Shown here: positions 27,648 through 36,120 of the stretch, in pieces | Numbering within the stretch: position 1 is the first letter of the stretch | How the letters are laid out: each line of letters begins with the position of its first letter | Source: Actinophytocola xinjiangensis | GTDB lineage: Bacteria > Actinomycetota > Actinomycetes > Mycobacteriales > Pseudonocardiaceae | Reading direction: 5' to 3' | Length of the DNA stretch: 64,000 bases | Assembly (NCBI RefSeq): GCF_001921215.1 | Contig: NZ_MSIF01000017.1 | Coordinates: forward strand, 62,001 to 126,000 | Notes under the pieces: model-generated | Told to the model about the DNA's origin: nothing | Seen by the model: the letters and a program-made list of their open reading frames with translations, nothing else | Databases searched by the model: none | Translations under genes and position numbers: made by a program

Positions 27648-27674
27648 CGAAGTGGAGCTTACCTCTGGACCACT
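27627..27674. promoter_or_regulatory. Candidate MocR operator
   Basis: AGTGGTCCAG (27627-27636) and its exact complement CTGGACCACT (27665-27674), 28 bp apart, flank the MocR -10 (TAAGCT, 27661-27656) and start codon. Confidence 0.45.
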
Positions 27675-27693
27675 GAGCGGTGAGCATGACGAC

Positions 27694-28632
27694 ATGCGCA
27701 CAGTCCACCCCCCGACCGCCGCCGCCCTGGCCGCCCTCGCCGCGATCTTCGTCGGCGCGTCCGTCCCGGTCACCGGTCTGCTCGACGGCTATCCCGTGCT
27801 CTCCGCCCAGGCGGCCCGCTACGCCATCGGCGCCGCACTGCTGTTCGTGTGGTTACGCGGCCGGGTCCCCCTGCCCACCCGCCGCGACCTCGGCGGCCTG
27901 GCCGTGATGGTCGGCGCCGGCATGCTGGGCTTCAACGCGGCGATCCTGCTGGCCCAGCGCTACGCCACGCCCGGTTTCGTCGCCGCCATGCTCGGCGCGT
28001 CCCCCCTGGTACTGGCGGTCGCCGCGCCGCTGCTGCGCGGCCGACGCCCCTCCCGCCCCGCCCTGACCGGCGGTGGCCTGGTCGCCGTCGGCGTGGTGAC
28101 CCTCTCCGGCGGCGGCTCGTGGCACGGCCCCGGGCTGGTCCTGAGCATCGTCGTCGTCCTCTGCGAGGTGGCGTTCACCCTGGGCGGAGTGGGGGTGGTC
28201 GCCAGGCTGGGGGCCGTCGGCGCGTCGTTCTGGTCCTGCGTCGGCGCCGCCGCCGGCGGAGCGGTGCTTTCGACCGTGCTGTCCGGCACTGCCGCCTGGC
28301 CGGCCCCGACCACCACCGAGACGGTCGCCGTACTGGTCCTGGGATCGGTGGTGACCGCGCTCGCGTTCGGCTGCTGGTACACCGGCGTCGCGGTCCTCGG
28401 CGCCGACCGGGTCGGGGTCCTGATCGGCCTGATGCCGGTCGCCGGCCTGGCCGCGTCGGTCCTGCTCGACCGCCAGGACCTGACACCGGTGTCGGTCATC
28501 GGCGTCCTCATCGTCACCGCCGGCTGCGTCCTCGGCCTACGCGGCGAACGCACCCCACCGCCCCACCACTCGCGGCCGACGTTGTCCACAGCCACCGCTG
28601 GACAGCTGTGCAGCGCCACTCATGTCGATTAG
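27694..28632 (+). CDS. EamA/DMT-family transporter
   Basis: 312 aa. Ten hydrophobic helices in two repeated five-helix halves, as in drug/metabolite exporters: ALAALAAIFVGASVPVTGLL, FNAAILLAQRYATPGFVAAMLGASPLVL, and in the second half SVVTALAFGCWYTGVAVLGADRVGVLIGLMPVAGLAASVLL. Substrate unknown; MocR control hints at a vitamin, amino acid or drug. The last ~22 residues (PHHSRPTLSTATAGQLC...) are encoded by a dispersed intergenic repeat, so the native C-terminus has been replaced. Confidence 0.85.
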   Translation: MRTVHPPTAAALAALAAIFVGASVPVTGLLDGYPVLSAQAARYAIGAALLFVWLRGRVPLPTRRDLGGLAVMVGAGMLGFNAAILLAQRYATPGFVAAMLGASPLVLAVAAPLLRGRRPSRPALTGGGLVAVGVVTLSGGGSWHGPGLVLSIVVVLCEVAFTLGGVGVVARLGAVGASFWSCVGAAAGGAVLSTVLSGTAAWPAPTTTETVAVLVLGSVVTALAFGCWYTGVAVLGADRVGVLIGLMPVAGLAASVLLDRQDLTPVSVIGVLIVTAGCVLGLRGERTPPPHHSRPTLSTATAGQLCSATHVD

Positions 28633-28667
28633 CCTGGAATTCGGGGGGCCCCCGCGAGCCCAGGGTG
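28566..28667 (+). repeat. Dispersed TTGTCCACA repeat, copy 1
   Basis: About 102 bp: CCACTCGCGGCCGA, then TTGTCCACA (28582-28590), GCTGGACAGCTGTGCAGCGCC, TAGCCTGGAAT and a GGGGGGCCCCC palindrome. It lies in direct orientation with copy 2, 172 bp away, and covers the EamA stop codon. Confidence 0.75.
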
Positions 28668-28737
28668 TGAGTGGCCTGGTTGGAGTGTGTTCCCGGCCTC
28701 TGGCCACCCGGACCCGCTCGGAGTGCGTATCGCGCGA

Positions 28738-28839
28738 CCATTCGCGGCAGAGGTTGTCCACAGCCGCCGCTGGACGTCTGTGCAGCGCCGCTCTTGTCGA
28801 ATAGTCTGGAAATCGGGGGGCCCCCGGCGGGCCGGGGTG
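28738..28839 (+). repeat. Dispersed TTGTCCACA repeat, copy 2
   Basis: Same order of blocks as copy 1 with scattered substitutions; TTGTCCACA at 28754-28762, GGGGGGCCCCC near 28815-28825. It ends 16 bp from the fumC stop. The rest of the 222-bp gap holds no gene. Confidence 0.75.
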
Positions 28840-28854
28840 TTCAGGGAATGCGGG

Positions 28855-30249
28855 TCAGTCGCCCTTGGCCATGGTCAGGACGTTGAGGGCGGCGTCCAGT
28901 TGGGCTTCGGTCAGGGTGCCGGAGGCGACGTGGCCGCGTTCGAGGACGACCTCGCGGATGGTCCGTCGCTGGGCGAGGGACTGTTTGGCGATGGACGCGG
29001 CCTCCTCGTAGCCGAGGTAGCGGTTGAGCGGCGTCACGATCGACGGTGACGACTCCGCGTACTCCCGCATTCTGTCCACATTGGCCTCAACGTCGGCGAA
29101 AACCTTGTCCGCCAACAGTCTGGACACCGCCGACAGCAGGCGCGCGGACTCCAGCACGTTGCGGGCGATCACCGGGAGCATCACGTTGAGCTGGAAGTTG
29201 CCCTGGCTGCCGGCGAACGCCACCGCCGCGTCGTTGCCGATCACCTGCGCCACGGCCATCATCGTCGCCTCGGGGATGACCGGGTTGACCTTGCCGGGCA
29301 TGATCGAACTGCCGGGTTGCAGGTCGGGCAGCGCCAGTTCACCCAGACCGGTGCGCGGGCCGGAACCCAGCCAGCGGACGTCGTTGGCGATCTTGTACAG
29401 CGACACGGCAACCGTACGCAGCTGGCCGGACGCCTCGACCACGCCGTCCTGCGTGGCCTGGGCCTCGAAGTGGTCGCGGGCCTCGGTCAGCGGCAGCCCG
29501 GTCAGCTCGGCCAGTTCGGCCGCCACGGCCGCGCCGAAACCGGGCGGCGCGTTCAGGCCGCTGCCGACGGCCGTGCCGCCGATGGGGAGCTCGCCCAGGC
29601 GCGGCAGGGTGTCGCGCAGCCGCTCGATCCCGTACCGGACCTGGGCGGCCCACGCGCCGGCCTCCTGGCCCAGCGTCACCGGCACGGCGTCCATCAGGTG
29701 CGTGCGCCCCGACTTGACGACCCGCGACCACTCCCCGGCGCGGCGTTCGATCGTCGACGCCAGGTGGTCCAGCGCCGGCACGACCTCGCGCAGCACCGCC
29801 TCGGTGGCGGCGATGTGGATCGTCGTGGGGAAGGTGTCGTTGGAGGACTGGGAGGCGTTGACGTGGTCGTTGGGGTGCACGTCCCGCCCCAGCGCCCGGC
29901 TCGCCAGCGTGGCGATCACCTCGTTGGCGTTCATGTTCGACGACGTGCCCGAGCCGGTCTGGAACACGTCGATCGGGAACTGGTCATCGTGCTGACCGTC
30001 GGCGACCTGCTGGGCGGCGGCGGCGATGGCGTCGGCCAGGCCGGCGTCCAGCACGTCCAGGCGGGCGTTGACGGTCGCGGCCGCCGCCTTGAGCAGGCCG
30101 AGCGCGCGGATCTGGCTGCGTTCCAGGCCACGGCCGGAGATCGGGAAGTTCTCCACCGCCCGCTGGGTCTGTGCCCGCCAGAGCGCGTCGGCCGGGACCC
30201 GGACCTCGCCCATCGTGTCGTGCTCGATCCTGAACTGATTGTCGGTCAC
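28855..30249 (-). CDS. fumC: Class II fumarate hydratase
   Basis: 464 aa TCA-cycle enzyme interconverting fumarate and malate. Signatures: [18 protein letters not shown] near residue 100, [32 protein letters not shown], the flexible catalytic loop [15 protein letters not shown], and [13 protein letters not shown] near the end. Full length and no iron-sulfur features, so class II. GTG 30249 has CAGACT 6 nt upstream (leaderless). Equivalent to Rv1098c and followed downstream by glpX as in mycobacteria, with an FNR gene and repeats inserted between. Confidence 0.96.
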   Translation of the reverse strand: MTDNQFRIEHDTMGEVRVPADALWRAQTQRAVENFPISGRGLERSQIRALGLLKAAAATVNARLDVLDAGLADAIAAAAQQVADGQHDDQFPIDVFQTGSGTSSNMNANEVIATLASRALGRDVHPNDHVNASQSSNDTFPTTIHIAATEAVLREVVPALDHLASTIERRAGEWSRVVKSGRTHLMDAVPVTLGQEAGAWAAQVRYGIERLRDTLPRLGELPIGGTAVGSGLNAPPGFGAAVAAELAELTGLPLTEARDHFEAQATQDGVVEASGQLRTVAVSLYKIANDVRWLGSGPRTGLGELALPDLQPGSSIMPGKVNPVIPEATMMAVAQVIGNDAAVAFAGSQGNFQLNVMLPVIARNVLESARLLSAVSRLLADKVFADVEANVDRMREYAESSPSIVTPLNRYLGYEEAASIAKQSLAQRRTIREVVLERGHVASGTLTEAQLDAALNVLTMAKGD

Positions 30250-30255
30250 GTATCC

Positions 30256-30261
30256 AGTCTG
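30256..30261 (-). promoter_or_regulatory. -10 element of fumC, leaderless
   Basis: CAGACT, 6 nt before GTG 30249; the same hexamer serves the CoA-binding gene at 16460. Confidence 0.35.
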
Positions 30262-30334
30262 GCCTGCCGTGGCGGGCCGCGCCCGGGTAGCTTGTGGTGG
30301 TGCTGACCACTGTCCGCCCGTGAGGTAGGTGCGC

Positions 30335-31318
30335 ATGAGTTCGCCGATCGAGGTCGACCTGCTGATCGTCGGCGCGGGTCCGACCGGGTTGTTCGCCGCC
30401 TACTACGCGGGGTTCCGGGAGTTGAAGACCGCGGTGGTCGACTCGCTGCCCGAGGCGGGTGGGCAGGTCACCGCCATGTATCCGGAGAAGCAGATCTTCG
30501 ACATCGCCGGGTTCCCGTCCATCCTGGGCCGCGACCTGATCGCCGCGCTCGTGGAGCAGGCCGACCAGTTCAAGCCGACCTACCTGCTGGGCCGACCAGC
30601 CCGCAGACTGTCCGAAGTGGACGGTAAGTACGAGGTCGAGGTCGGCGACACCGTGGTGCGCACCGGCGCGGTGCTGATCACCGCCGGCATGGGCGAGTTC
30701 ACCCCGCGCCCCCTGCCGGCCGGCGGCGAGTGGCTCGGCCGGGGCGTCGTGCACTTCGTGCCCGAACTGGAGGCGCTGCGCGACCAGGACGTGGTCATCG
30801 TCGGCGGCGGCGACTCGGCGTTCGACTGGGCGCTGTCACTGCACCCGGTCGCCAGCAGCGTCACGCTGGTCCACCGCCGCAACAAGTTCCGGGCCTTCGC
30901 CGCCACCGTGCGGCAGGTCACCGAACTCGGCGTGCCGATCATCACCGACGCGCAGGTCGTGGCCCTGCGCGGCGACGCCGCCGGCACCCTCGCCGAGGTC
31001 GAACTCGACGTCAAGGGCGAAGCCGAGCCGGTGGTACTGCCGGCGCGCACGGTCGTCGCCGCCCTCGGTTTCACCGCCGACCTCGGACCGATCGAGGCAT
31101 GGGAACTGGAGATCGTGCGCCGCGCCGTCGCCGTCGACACCACGATGCGCACCGCCCGCGACCGCATCTACGCCGCCGGCGACATCGCCGCCTACCCGGG
31201 CAAGGTCAAACTCATCGCCACCGGCTTCGGCGAGGCCGCCACCGCCGTGAACAACATCGCCGTCGCCCTCGACCCCGACGCCCACCTGTTCCCCGGCCAC
31301 TCCAGCGACGTCAGCTGA
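30335..31318 (+). CDS. Ferredoxin/flavodoxin-NADP+ reductase, thioredoxin-reductase-like
   Basis: 327 aa FAD- and NADPH-binding protein. The FAD Rossmann motif [14 protein letters not shown] is at the N-terminus; the NADPH motif [14 protein letters not shown] and HRRNKFRAF follow; the C-terminal FAD block is [23 protein letters not shown]. It lacks the redox CxxC of thioredoxin reductase and matches YumC-type FNRs. A 7Fe ferredoxin gene lies in this window (43.4 kb), a plausible partner but not adjacent. GAGGTAGG five nt before ATG 30335. Divergent from fumC. Confidence 0.88.
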   Translation: MSSPIEVDLLIVGAGPTGLFAAYYAGFRELKTAVVDSLPEAGGQVTAMYPEKQIFDIAGFPSILGRDLIAALVEQADQFKPTYLLGRPARRLSEVDGKYEVEVGDTVVRTGAVLITAGMGEFTPRPLPAGGEWLGRGVVHFVPELEALRDQDVVIVGGGDSAFDWALSLHPVASSVTLVHRRNKFRAFAATVRQVTELGVPIITDAQVVALRGDAAGTLAEVELDVKGEAEPVVLPARTVVAALGFTADLGPIEAWELEIVRRAVAVDTTMRTARDRIYAAGDIAAYPGKVKLIATGFGEAATAVNNIAVALDPDAHLFPGHSSDVS

Positions 31319-31325
31319 CCCCTCG

Positions 31326-31347
31326 GGCGGCGTCCGCACACGCCGCC
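31326..31347 (+). terminator. Hairpin after the FNR gene
   Basis: GGCGGCGT-CCGCAC-ACGCCGCC, 8 bp after the stop; no T-run. Confidence 0.45.
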
Positions 31348-31448
31348 ACACACGCGAGCGACTTCCCGCCCACGTACCGGATCAGCGAGCGGAGCCGAGA
31401 CACCGCCGCCCGCGCCCCCGGGCGCCGCCCGTGCTTGCCCCCTTGAGG

Positions 31449-31539
31449 CGCCGGGGCCCCCCGATTTCCAGCCTAGCTGGAGAAAGTGACGGTTCGGGGA
31501 GGGCAGGAGCTGCCTGTGGACAACCTCGGCCGCGAGTGG
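31449..31539 (-). repeat. Dispersed TTGTCCACA repeat, copy 3
   Basis: Inverted relative to copies 1-2: GGGGCCCCCCGATTTCCAG on the left, TGTGGACAA (31515-31523) and CTCGGCCGCGAGTGG on the right. The central ~40 bp differ from copies 1-2. Confidence 0.7.
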
Positions 31540-31557
31540 GGCCGGGTCAGTGCGGGC

Positions 31558-31623
31558 GGCGCGGTGCTGGTGCGGGACTTGGCGCGGGCCGGCGCGGTGC
31601 TGGTGCCGGACTTGGCGCGGGCG
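31558..31623 (+). repeat. 33-bp tandem repeat
   Basis: Two nearly identical 33-bp units starting GGCGCGGTGCTGGTG and ending CTTGGCGCGGGC, followed by decayed partial copies to about 31669. It lies between dispersed repeat copies 3 and 4. No gene. Confidence 0.65.
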
Positions 31624-31685
31624 GCGCGGTACCGGACTTGGCGGGCGGCGCTGGACTTGGCGCGGGCAAGCGATCAGCGCCTGGC

Positions 31686-31776
31686 CCGCGGGGCCCCCGC
31701 TTTCCACGTTAGTCGGTGGTGTGGGCGGTTCCCAGCCGTTGGGGGGTGGCTGTGGACAACTTCGGCCGTGGGTGGA
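31686..31776 (-). repeat. Dispersed TTGTCCACA repeat, copy 4
   Basis: Same orientation as copy 3: CGGGGCCCCCGCTTTCCACG on the left, TGTGGACAA (31751-31759) and TTCGGCCGTGGGTGG on the right. The most diverged copy. Confidence 0.65.
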
Positions 31777-31855
31777 GCCGCCGTGGGTGGAGCCGCCGTG
31801 AGTGGGGCTGCCGTGAGTGGGGCTGCCGTGAGTGGAGCTGCCGTGAGTGGAGCTA
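31766..31855 (+). repeat. Six-unit 15-bp tandem repeat
   Basis: Six exact-length 15-bp units (CCGTGAGTGGAGCTG and variants; purine changes come in pairs of units). The last unit's CTA is the stop codon of the L,D-transpeptidase gene on the minus strand. Confidence 0.8.
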
Positions 31856-32446
31856 CGGGACGACCTGGATGACGTCGCCGACGGACAGGGCCTCGTAGTA
31901 CGTGCGGGCGGCGCTGTTGGACAGGTGGATGCAGCCGTGGGACAGGTCGCTGAGGCTGCCTTCGTGGAAGGCGATGCCGCCGTTGAAGAACACCGAGTAG
32001 GGCATGGGGGCGTTGTTGAACTCGCTGCTGAGGTGGTCGATGTCCTTCCAGCCAACGTGGAACGTGCCGGGTGGGGTCAGGTAGCCGGGGCGGCCGTGGG
32101 TGATCGGCACCGGGCCGTAGGTGACCTTCCCGCCGGCCAGCAGCCATGACTTGTTCGCCGACAGGTCGATGCACGCGTCGACGCCGCCGCCGCAGGGGAC
32201 GCCGGCGGGGGGTGGCGGGGGCGGCGGGGTGGTCTTGGTGATGGTCACCTCGGCCTCGGCGACGCGGGGGATGGGGGGCAGGGCGGTGACCGGGGCGGTG
32301 GCCTCGGTGGTGGTCGCGGGCCGTGGGGGCACGGACGGGAGCGACTCCGTGGACGGCGGGGGTGCGGCGGTGTTCGCGGCCGCGCAGGCCGGTAACAGGG
32401 TGATGGCCGCACCCACCAGGCTCAGGATCGTCACGCGTACCCGCAT
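31853..32446 (-). CDS. L,D-transpeptidase (YkuD), probable lipoprotein
   Basis: 197 aa. The N-terminal hydrophobic segment ends LLPACAAAN, a plausible lipobox Cys. A Pro/Thr-rich linker (TTPPPPPPPAG) precedes the YkuD catalytic domain with PPGTFHVGWKD, the conserved His in IAFHEG and the active-site motif SHGCIHLSN. Such enzymes form 3-3 peptidoglycan crosslinks or attach wall proteins outside the membrane. AAGGAG six nt before ATG 32446. Its stop lies in a 15-bp repeat tract, so the end of the gene may vary. Confidence 0.88.
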   Translation of the reverse strand: MRVRVTILSLVGAAITLLPACAAANTAAPPPSTESLPSVPPRPATTTEATAPVTALPPIPRVAEAEVTITKTTPPPPPPPAGVPCGGGVDACIDLSANKSWLLAGGKVTYGPVPITHGRPGYLTPPGTFHVGWKDIDHLSSEFNNAPMPYSVFFNGGIAFHEGSLSDLSHGCIHLSNSAARTYYEALSVGDVIQVVP

Positions 32447-32470
32447 CGTGGCTCCTTCCGGCTCCGTACC

Positions 32471-32484
32471 GGAAGACGTCTTCC
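32471..32484. promoter_or_regulatory. 14-bp perfect palindrome upstream of the L,D-transpeptidase
   Basis: GGAAGACGTCTTCC, 25 bp before ATG 32446. Could be an operator or an RNA hairpin in the leader. Confidence 0.4.
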
Positions 32485-32536
32485 CGGCGCCGGTGGTTGC
32501 TCATTCACCGGACGCCGTATGCGAACCGTTACCGAA

Positions 32537-33592
32537 TCAGGGGAGTGGGGGCAGCGGCTCCCCGCCGGTCCGGTCGAAGTCGACGTCGGAGTACTCGCGC
32601 AGCTTGGTCAGCCGGTGGAAGCCGTCGATCATCCGCACGGTGCCGGACTTGGAGCGCATGACGATCGACTGTGTCGTGCAGCCGCCGCTGCGGTAGCGCA
32701 CGCCGCGCAGCAGGTCGCCGTCGGTGATGCCGGTGGCGCAGAAGAACGCGTTGTCGCCGCTGACCAGGTCCTCGGTGCGCAGCACCCGCCCGAGGTCGTG
32801 GCCGGCGCCGACGGCCTTCTCCCGCTCCTCGTCGTCCTTGGGCCACAGCCGGCCCTGGAGTTCACCGCCCATGCACTTGAGCGCGCACGCCGCGATGATG
32901 CCCTCCGGGGTGCCACCGATGCCGTAGAGCATGTCGACGCCGGTGTCGGGGCGGGCGGCGGAGATCGCGCCGGCGACGTCGCCGTCGCTGATGAAGTGGA
33001 TGCGGGCGCCGGCGTCGCGCACCGCGCGGACGTGCTCGGCGTGCCGTTCGCGGTCGAGGATGCACACCGTGACGTCGGAGACGTCGGTGTGTTTGGCGGC
33101 CGCGACCCGGCGGATGTTCTCGGCGATCGGCGCGGTGATGTCGATGACGTCGGCCGCCTCCGGGCCGACGGCCAGCTTCTCCATGTAGAACACCGCGGAC
33201 GGGTCGAACATCGCGCCGCGTTCGGTGGCGGCGATGACGGCGATCGCGTTGGGCATGCCCTTGGCCATCAGGGTGGTGCCGTCGATCGGGTCGACCGCGA
33301 CGTCGCACTCGGCGCCGTCGCCGTCGCCGACGTGTTCGCCGTTGTAGAGCATCGGCGCGTGGTCCTTCTCACCCTCGCCGATGACCACCACGCCACGCAT
33401 CGTGACCGTGCCGATGAGCTTGCGCATCGCGTCGACCGCGGCGCCGTCGCCGCCGTTCTTGTCGCCCCGGCCGACCCAGCGGCCGGCGGCCATGGCCGCC
33501 GCCTCGGTCACCCTGACCAGTTCGAGGGCGAGGTTGCGGTCCGGTATCTCGCGTCGGCTCCTGGTCGTTGGCTGGTCGGTGGACGAGGTCAT
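32537..33592 (-). CDS. glpX: Class II fructose-1,6-bisphosphatase
   Basis: 351 aa gluconeogenic enzyme. Signatures are [19 protein letters not shown] (metal site), [33 protein letters not shown] (Li-sensitive phosphatase motif D-P-x-D-G-T), [21 protein letters not shown] and [17 protein letters not shown] 33592 has GGGAGG upstream; a longer frame is unsupported. Divergent from the DUF4245 gene, as Rv1099c/Rv1100. Confidence 0.95.
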   Translation of the reverse strand: MTSSTDQPTTRSRREIPDRNLALELVRVTEAAAMAAGRWVGRGDKNGGDGAAVDAMRKLIGTVTMRGVVVIGEGEKDHAPMLYNGEHVGDGDGAECDVAVDPIDGTTLMAKGMPNAIAVIAATERGAMFDPSAVFYMEKLAVGPEAADVIDITAPIAENIRRVAAAKHTDVSDVTVCILDRERHAEHVRAVRDAGARIHFISDGDVAGAISAARPDTGVDMLYGIGGTPEGIIAACALKCMGGELQGRLWPKDDEEREKAVGAGHDLGRVLRTEDLVSGDNAFFCATGITDGDLLRGVRYRSGGCTTQSIVMRSKSGTVRMIDGFHRLTKLREYSDVDFDRTGGEPLPPLP

Positions 33593-33683
33593 GCCGCCTC
33601 CCGGTGTCGCCGTGCGTGGTGATCTGTCGATCCTCCCAGAATCCGGGACCGGGGTACGAGTGAGCATGGTCTCGGTGACCTGC

Positions 33684-33689
33684 GAGGAT
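33684..33689 (+). promoter_or_regulatory. -10-like element of the DUF4245 gene
   Basis: GAGGAT, 6 nt before GTG 33696; weak consensus but same geometry as other leaderless genes here. Confidence 0.3.
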
Positions 33690-33695
33690 GGCCGC

Positions 33696-34292
33696 GTGGT
33701 GGAGACCGAACCTGGCGGGCACCGGCCACCGGGCCGTGCCGGCCTGCGGATGCGCGACATGATCGGGGCGGTCGTCGTGCTGTTGGCGATCGTCGCGGTG
33801 ATGGTGACCCTCACCCGGGGCTGCTCGTTCGACCCCGGCGGGCCGAACGTCTCGCCGGACACGGCGCCGTCGGTGGACGCGTCGGCCAAGCTGCGTGACG
33901 CCGCCCGCTCGGCGCCGTTCACGGTGCGTCAACCCGAGCTGGCGGCCGACTGGCGGGCCAACTCCTCGTCCACCTCGGCGGTGGGGGCCGGCGCGGCGGC
34001 CAGCGTCGTGGTCCGGGTCGGCTGGGTGACGCCCAGCGGGCGCTACCTGCAGCTGAGCCAGTCCGGCGGGGACGCCCAGGACGTGCGGGAGACCGAGACC
34101 GGGGAGTCGGACCGCTCGACCGGCACGGTCGAGGTCGACGGGGTCAGCTGGGACGCCTACGACTCGCGGCGCGACGAGCAGGCGTGGCTGACCACGATCG
34201 ACGGGGTGGTCCTGCTGGTCACCGGGTCGGGGACCGAGGCCGAGTTCCGGGTGCTGGCCCAGGCCGCGCAGACCGCGCCGCCGCTCACCTAG
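33696..34292 (+). CDS. DUF4245 membrane-anchored protein
   Basis: 198 aa. A short cytoplasmic N-terminus is followed by one membrane helix ([19 protein letters not shown]) and an exported domain: [71 protein letters not shown]. This is the DUF4245 pattern (Rv1100-like), function unknown. GTG 33696 is preferred; GTG 33699 and ATG 33666 are in frame. Its final 8 bp overlap the convergent glycosylase gene. Confidence 0.78.
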   Translation: MVETEPGGHRPPGRAGLRMRDMIGAVVVLLAIVAVMVTLTRGCSFDPGGPNVSPDTAPSVDASAKLRDAARSAPFTVRQPELAADWRANSSSTSAVGAGAAASVVVRVGWVTPSGRYLQLSQSGGDAQDVRETETGESDRSTGTVEVDGVSWDAYDSRRDEQAWLTTIDGVVLLVTGSGTEAEFRVLAQAAQTAPPLT

Positions 34293-34848
34293 CGCGCCAG
34301 CAGTCCCGGACGTGGTCGTCGACCATGCCGGTGGCCTGCATGAGGGCGTAGGCGGTGGTCGGGCCGACGAACGCGAACCCGCGCCGTTTCAGCTCCTTGG
34401 CCATGGCCCTGGACTCGGGGGTGATCGCCGGGACGTCGGCCAGGGTCGCCGGGCGGACCCGGCCGGTCGGGTCGGGCGCGAAGGACCAGAGCAGCTCGTC
34501 GAGCGGGCGGTCGAGCTCGGCGATCGCGCGGGCGTTGGTGACCGCGGCGTTGATCTTGGCGAGGTTGCGCACGATCGACGCGTCGGCCATCAGCCGGGCC
34601 ACGTCGTCCTCGCCGAACGCGGCGACCGTGGCCGGGTCGAACGCGGCGAAGGCGCGGCGGAAGTCGGCGCGTTTGCGCAGGATCGTCAGCCAGGACAGGC
34701 CCGACTGGAACGCCTCGAGCGTCAGCCGCTCGTAGAGTTCGCGTTCGCCGTGCAGCGGGACGCCCCACTCCTGGTCGTGGTAGTCGAGGTAGATGTCGGC
34801 GGAGGTGGCCCAGCCGCAGCGGCGCCGGCCGTCGGGACCTTCGGTCAC
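34285..34848 (-). CDS. tag: DNA-3-methyladenine glycosylase I
   Basis: 187 aa base-excision repair enzyme removing 3-methyladenine. RRCGWATSADIYLDYHDQEWGVPLHGERELYERLTLEAFQ-type N-terminus, with the zinc Cys in RRCGWA and the base-contact Glu in LEAFQSGLSW; TILRKRADFRRAFAAFDP follows; FVGPTTAYALMQATGMVDDHVRDCWR holds the C-terminal zinc ligands. GTG 34848 overlaps the upstream DivIVA-domain stop (GTGA). Matches TagA (Rv1210). Confidence 0.93.
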   Translation of the reverse strand: MTEGPDGRRRCGWATSADIYLDYHDQEWGVPLHGERELYERLTLEAFQSGLSWLTILRKRADFRRAFAAFDPATVAAFGEDDVARLMADASIVRNLAKINAAVTNARAIAELDRPLDELLWSFAPDPTGRVRPATLADVPAITPESRAMAKELKRRGFAFVGPTTAYALMQATGMVDDHVRDCWRAR

Positions 34849-35153
34849 CGGATCTCGGCCTCGGCCAGCCGCGAGCGCAGGTCGGTGACCTCGGCGCGCA
34901 GGTCGGCCAGTTCGGTGCCGACGCGGCGCAGCACCCAGTCCACCTCGGACATCTTGTAGCCGCGCAGGACCAGCTGGAACCGCACGTCGCGCACGTCGTC
35001 GGCGGTGATGCCCTCGGCGGGCAGGCGGGTCGGGGACGCGCCGGGCGGGAGCGCCGGCAGCTCCTCGCCCCGGCCGAACACGACCGAGGCCAGCAGGAAC
35101 ACCACGGCCGCGACGAGGACCATGACGACCAGGTAGATCAGTGCGGTGGTCAC
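34845..35153 (-). CDS. DivIVA-domain membrane protein
   Basis: 102 aa. One N-terminal membrane helix (ALIYLVVMVLVAAVVFLLASVVFG), then the DivIVA-like repeat TADDVRDVRFQLVLRGYKMSEVDWVLRRVGTEL and a short coiled coil (LADLRAEVTDLRSRLAEAE). Similar proteins (Rv1209) lie between gpgS and tagA in Corynebacteriales; probably a polar or septal scaffold. No function is proven. Confidence 0.8.
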   Translation of the reverse strand: MTTALIYLVVMVLVAAVVFLLASVVFGRGEELPALPPGASPTRLPAEGITADDVRDVRFQLVLRGYKMSEVDWVLRRVGTELADLRAEVTDLRSRLAEAEIR

Positions 35154-35190
35154 GGCAGGGATCGTCCCACACGTGCGGCGCGGGGTGTGC

Positions 35191-36120
35191 TCACCGCGGC
35201 CGGGGAAGTGAGGGGCTGGGTCGCAGCTGGCGCATCGGTGGGCGGTCGGCGGTGGGTACGGCGGCGGTGTCGGGCAGCCACTCGTCGGCGACCTGGACGA
35301 ACTGGGTCAGCGCCCCGGGCGCGGCGGGCAGGCCGCAGCGGGCCAGCGCGGTGCTCAGGATCTGGCGGGCCATCACGCCCAGCGCGGCCAGCGGCTGGTT
35401 GCGGTGGCGGCGCACCCCCAGGTTGACCTGGGCGAGGCCCGGCAGCCCGACGCGTTCGTGGGCGTCGAGCAGCAGGCCGATCTCCACGCCGTAGCCCGAC
35501 GCGAAGGGCACGGCCTCCAGCAGCCGCCGGGTGCCGGCGTACTCGCCGGCCAGCGGCTGGATGACCCCGGCGAGTTCGGGGCGCAGCACCGAGAGCAGCG
35601 GGCGGGCCATCAGCTCGGTCACCCGACCACCCCCGGAGTCCTCAGTGGACAGTGGGCGGCGGTAGAAGCCCTTCACCAGCTGGATGTCCGGTTCCAGCAG
35701 CAGCGGGCCGAGCAGGGTCGGGACGAACATCGGGTCCGGGTCGACCAGGTCCGAGTCGACGAACACCAGCAGGTCGCCGGAAGTCGCGGCCAGCGAACGC
35801 CAGAGCACCTCTCCCTTGCCCGGCAACGGTTCCAGGTCACTGAGGACATCGGTGCGGTGGACCACCCGGGCGCCGGCGGCCAGCGCCACCTCGACCGTCG
35901 CGTCGGTCGAACCGGAGTCGACCACCACCAGCTCGTCGACCAGCGTGGGAACCAGCGGGGCGATCGAGGCGATCACGCCGGCCACCGTCGCCTGCTCGTT
36001 GAGCGCCGGCAACACCACACTGACCGTGCGGGAACCCTTGGCGGCCACCAGCTCCGCCACCGTCCACCCGGCACTCTGCCAGGTCCGGGACGCGAACCAG
36101 GCGCGCGCTGCGGCGTCCAT
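35191..36120 (-). CDS. gpgS: Glucosyl-3-phosphoglycerate synthase
   Basis: 309 aa GT81 retaining glycosyltransferase making glucosyl-3-phosphoglycerate for glucosylglycerate and methylglucose lipopolysaccharide. VSVVLPALNEQATVAGVIASI opens the GT-A fold; VVDSGSTDATVEVA follows; the DxD-type metal motif is in LVFVDSDLVDPDP; GGRVTELMARPLL and QPLAGEYAGTRRLL are acceptor-site blocks. ATG 36120 shares one base with the folP2 stop (TGATG), so the genes are coupled. Confidence 0.92.
   Translation of the reverse strand: MDAAARAWFASRTWQSAGWTVAELVAAKGSRTVSVVLPALNEQATVAGVIASIAPLVPTLVDELVVVDSGSTDATVEVALAAGARVVHRTDVLSDLEPLPGKGEVLWRSLAATSGDLLVFVDSDLVDPDPMFVPTLLGPLLLEPDIQLVKGFYRRPLSTEDSGGGRVTELMARPLLSVLRPELAGVIQPLAGEYAGTRRLLEAVPFASGYGVEIGLLLDAHERVGLPGLAQVNLGVRRHRNQPLAALGVMARQILSTALARCGLPAAPGALTQFVQVADEWLPDTAAVPTADRPPMRQLRPSPSLPRPR

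Noticed and set aside
28582-28762. TTGTCCACA boxes read as a replication origin
   Set aside because: Only single boxes in four dispersed repeats, no AT-rich unwinding region, and no dnaA/dnaN/gyr genes nearby.
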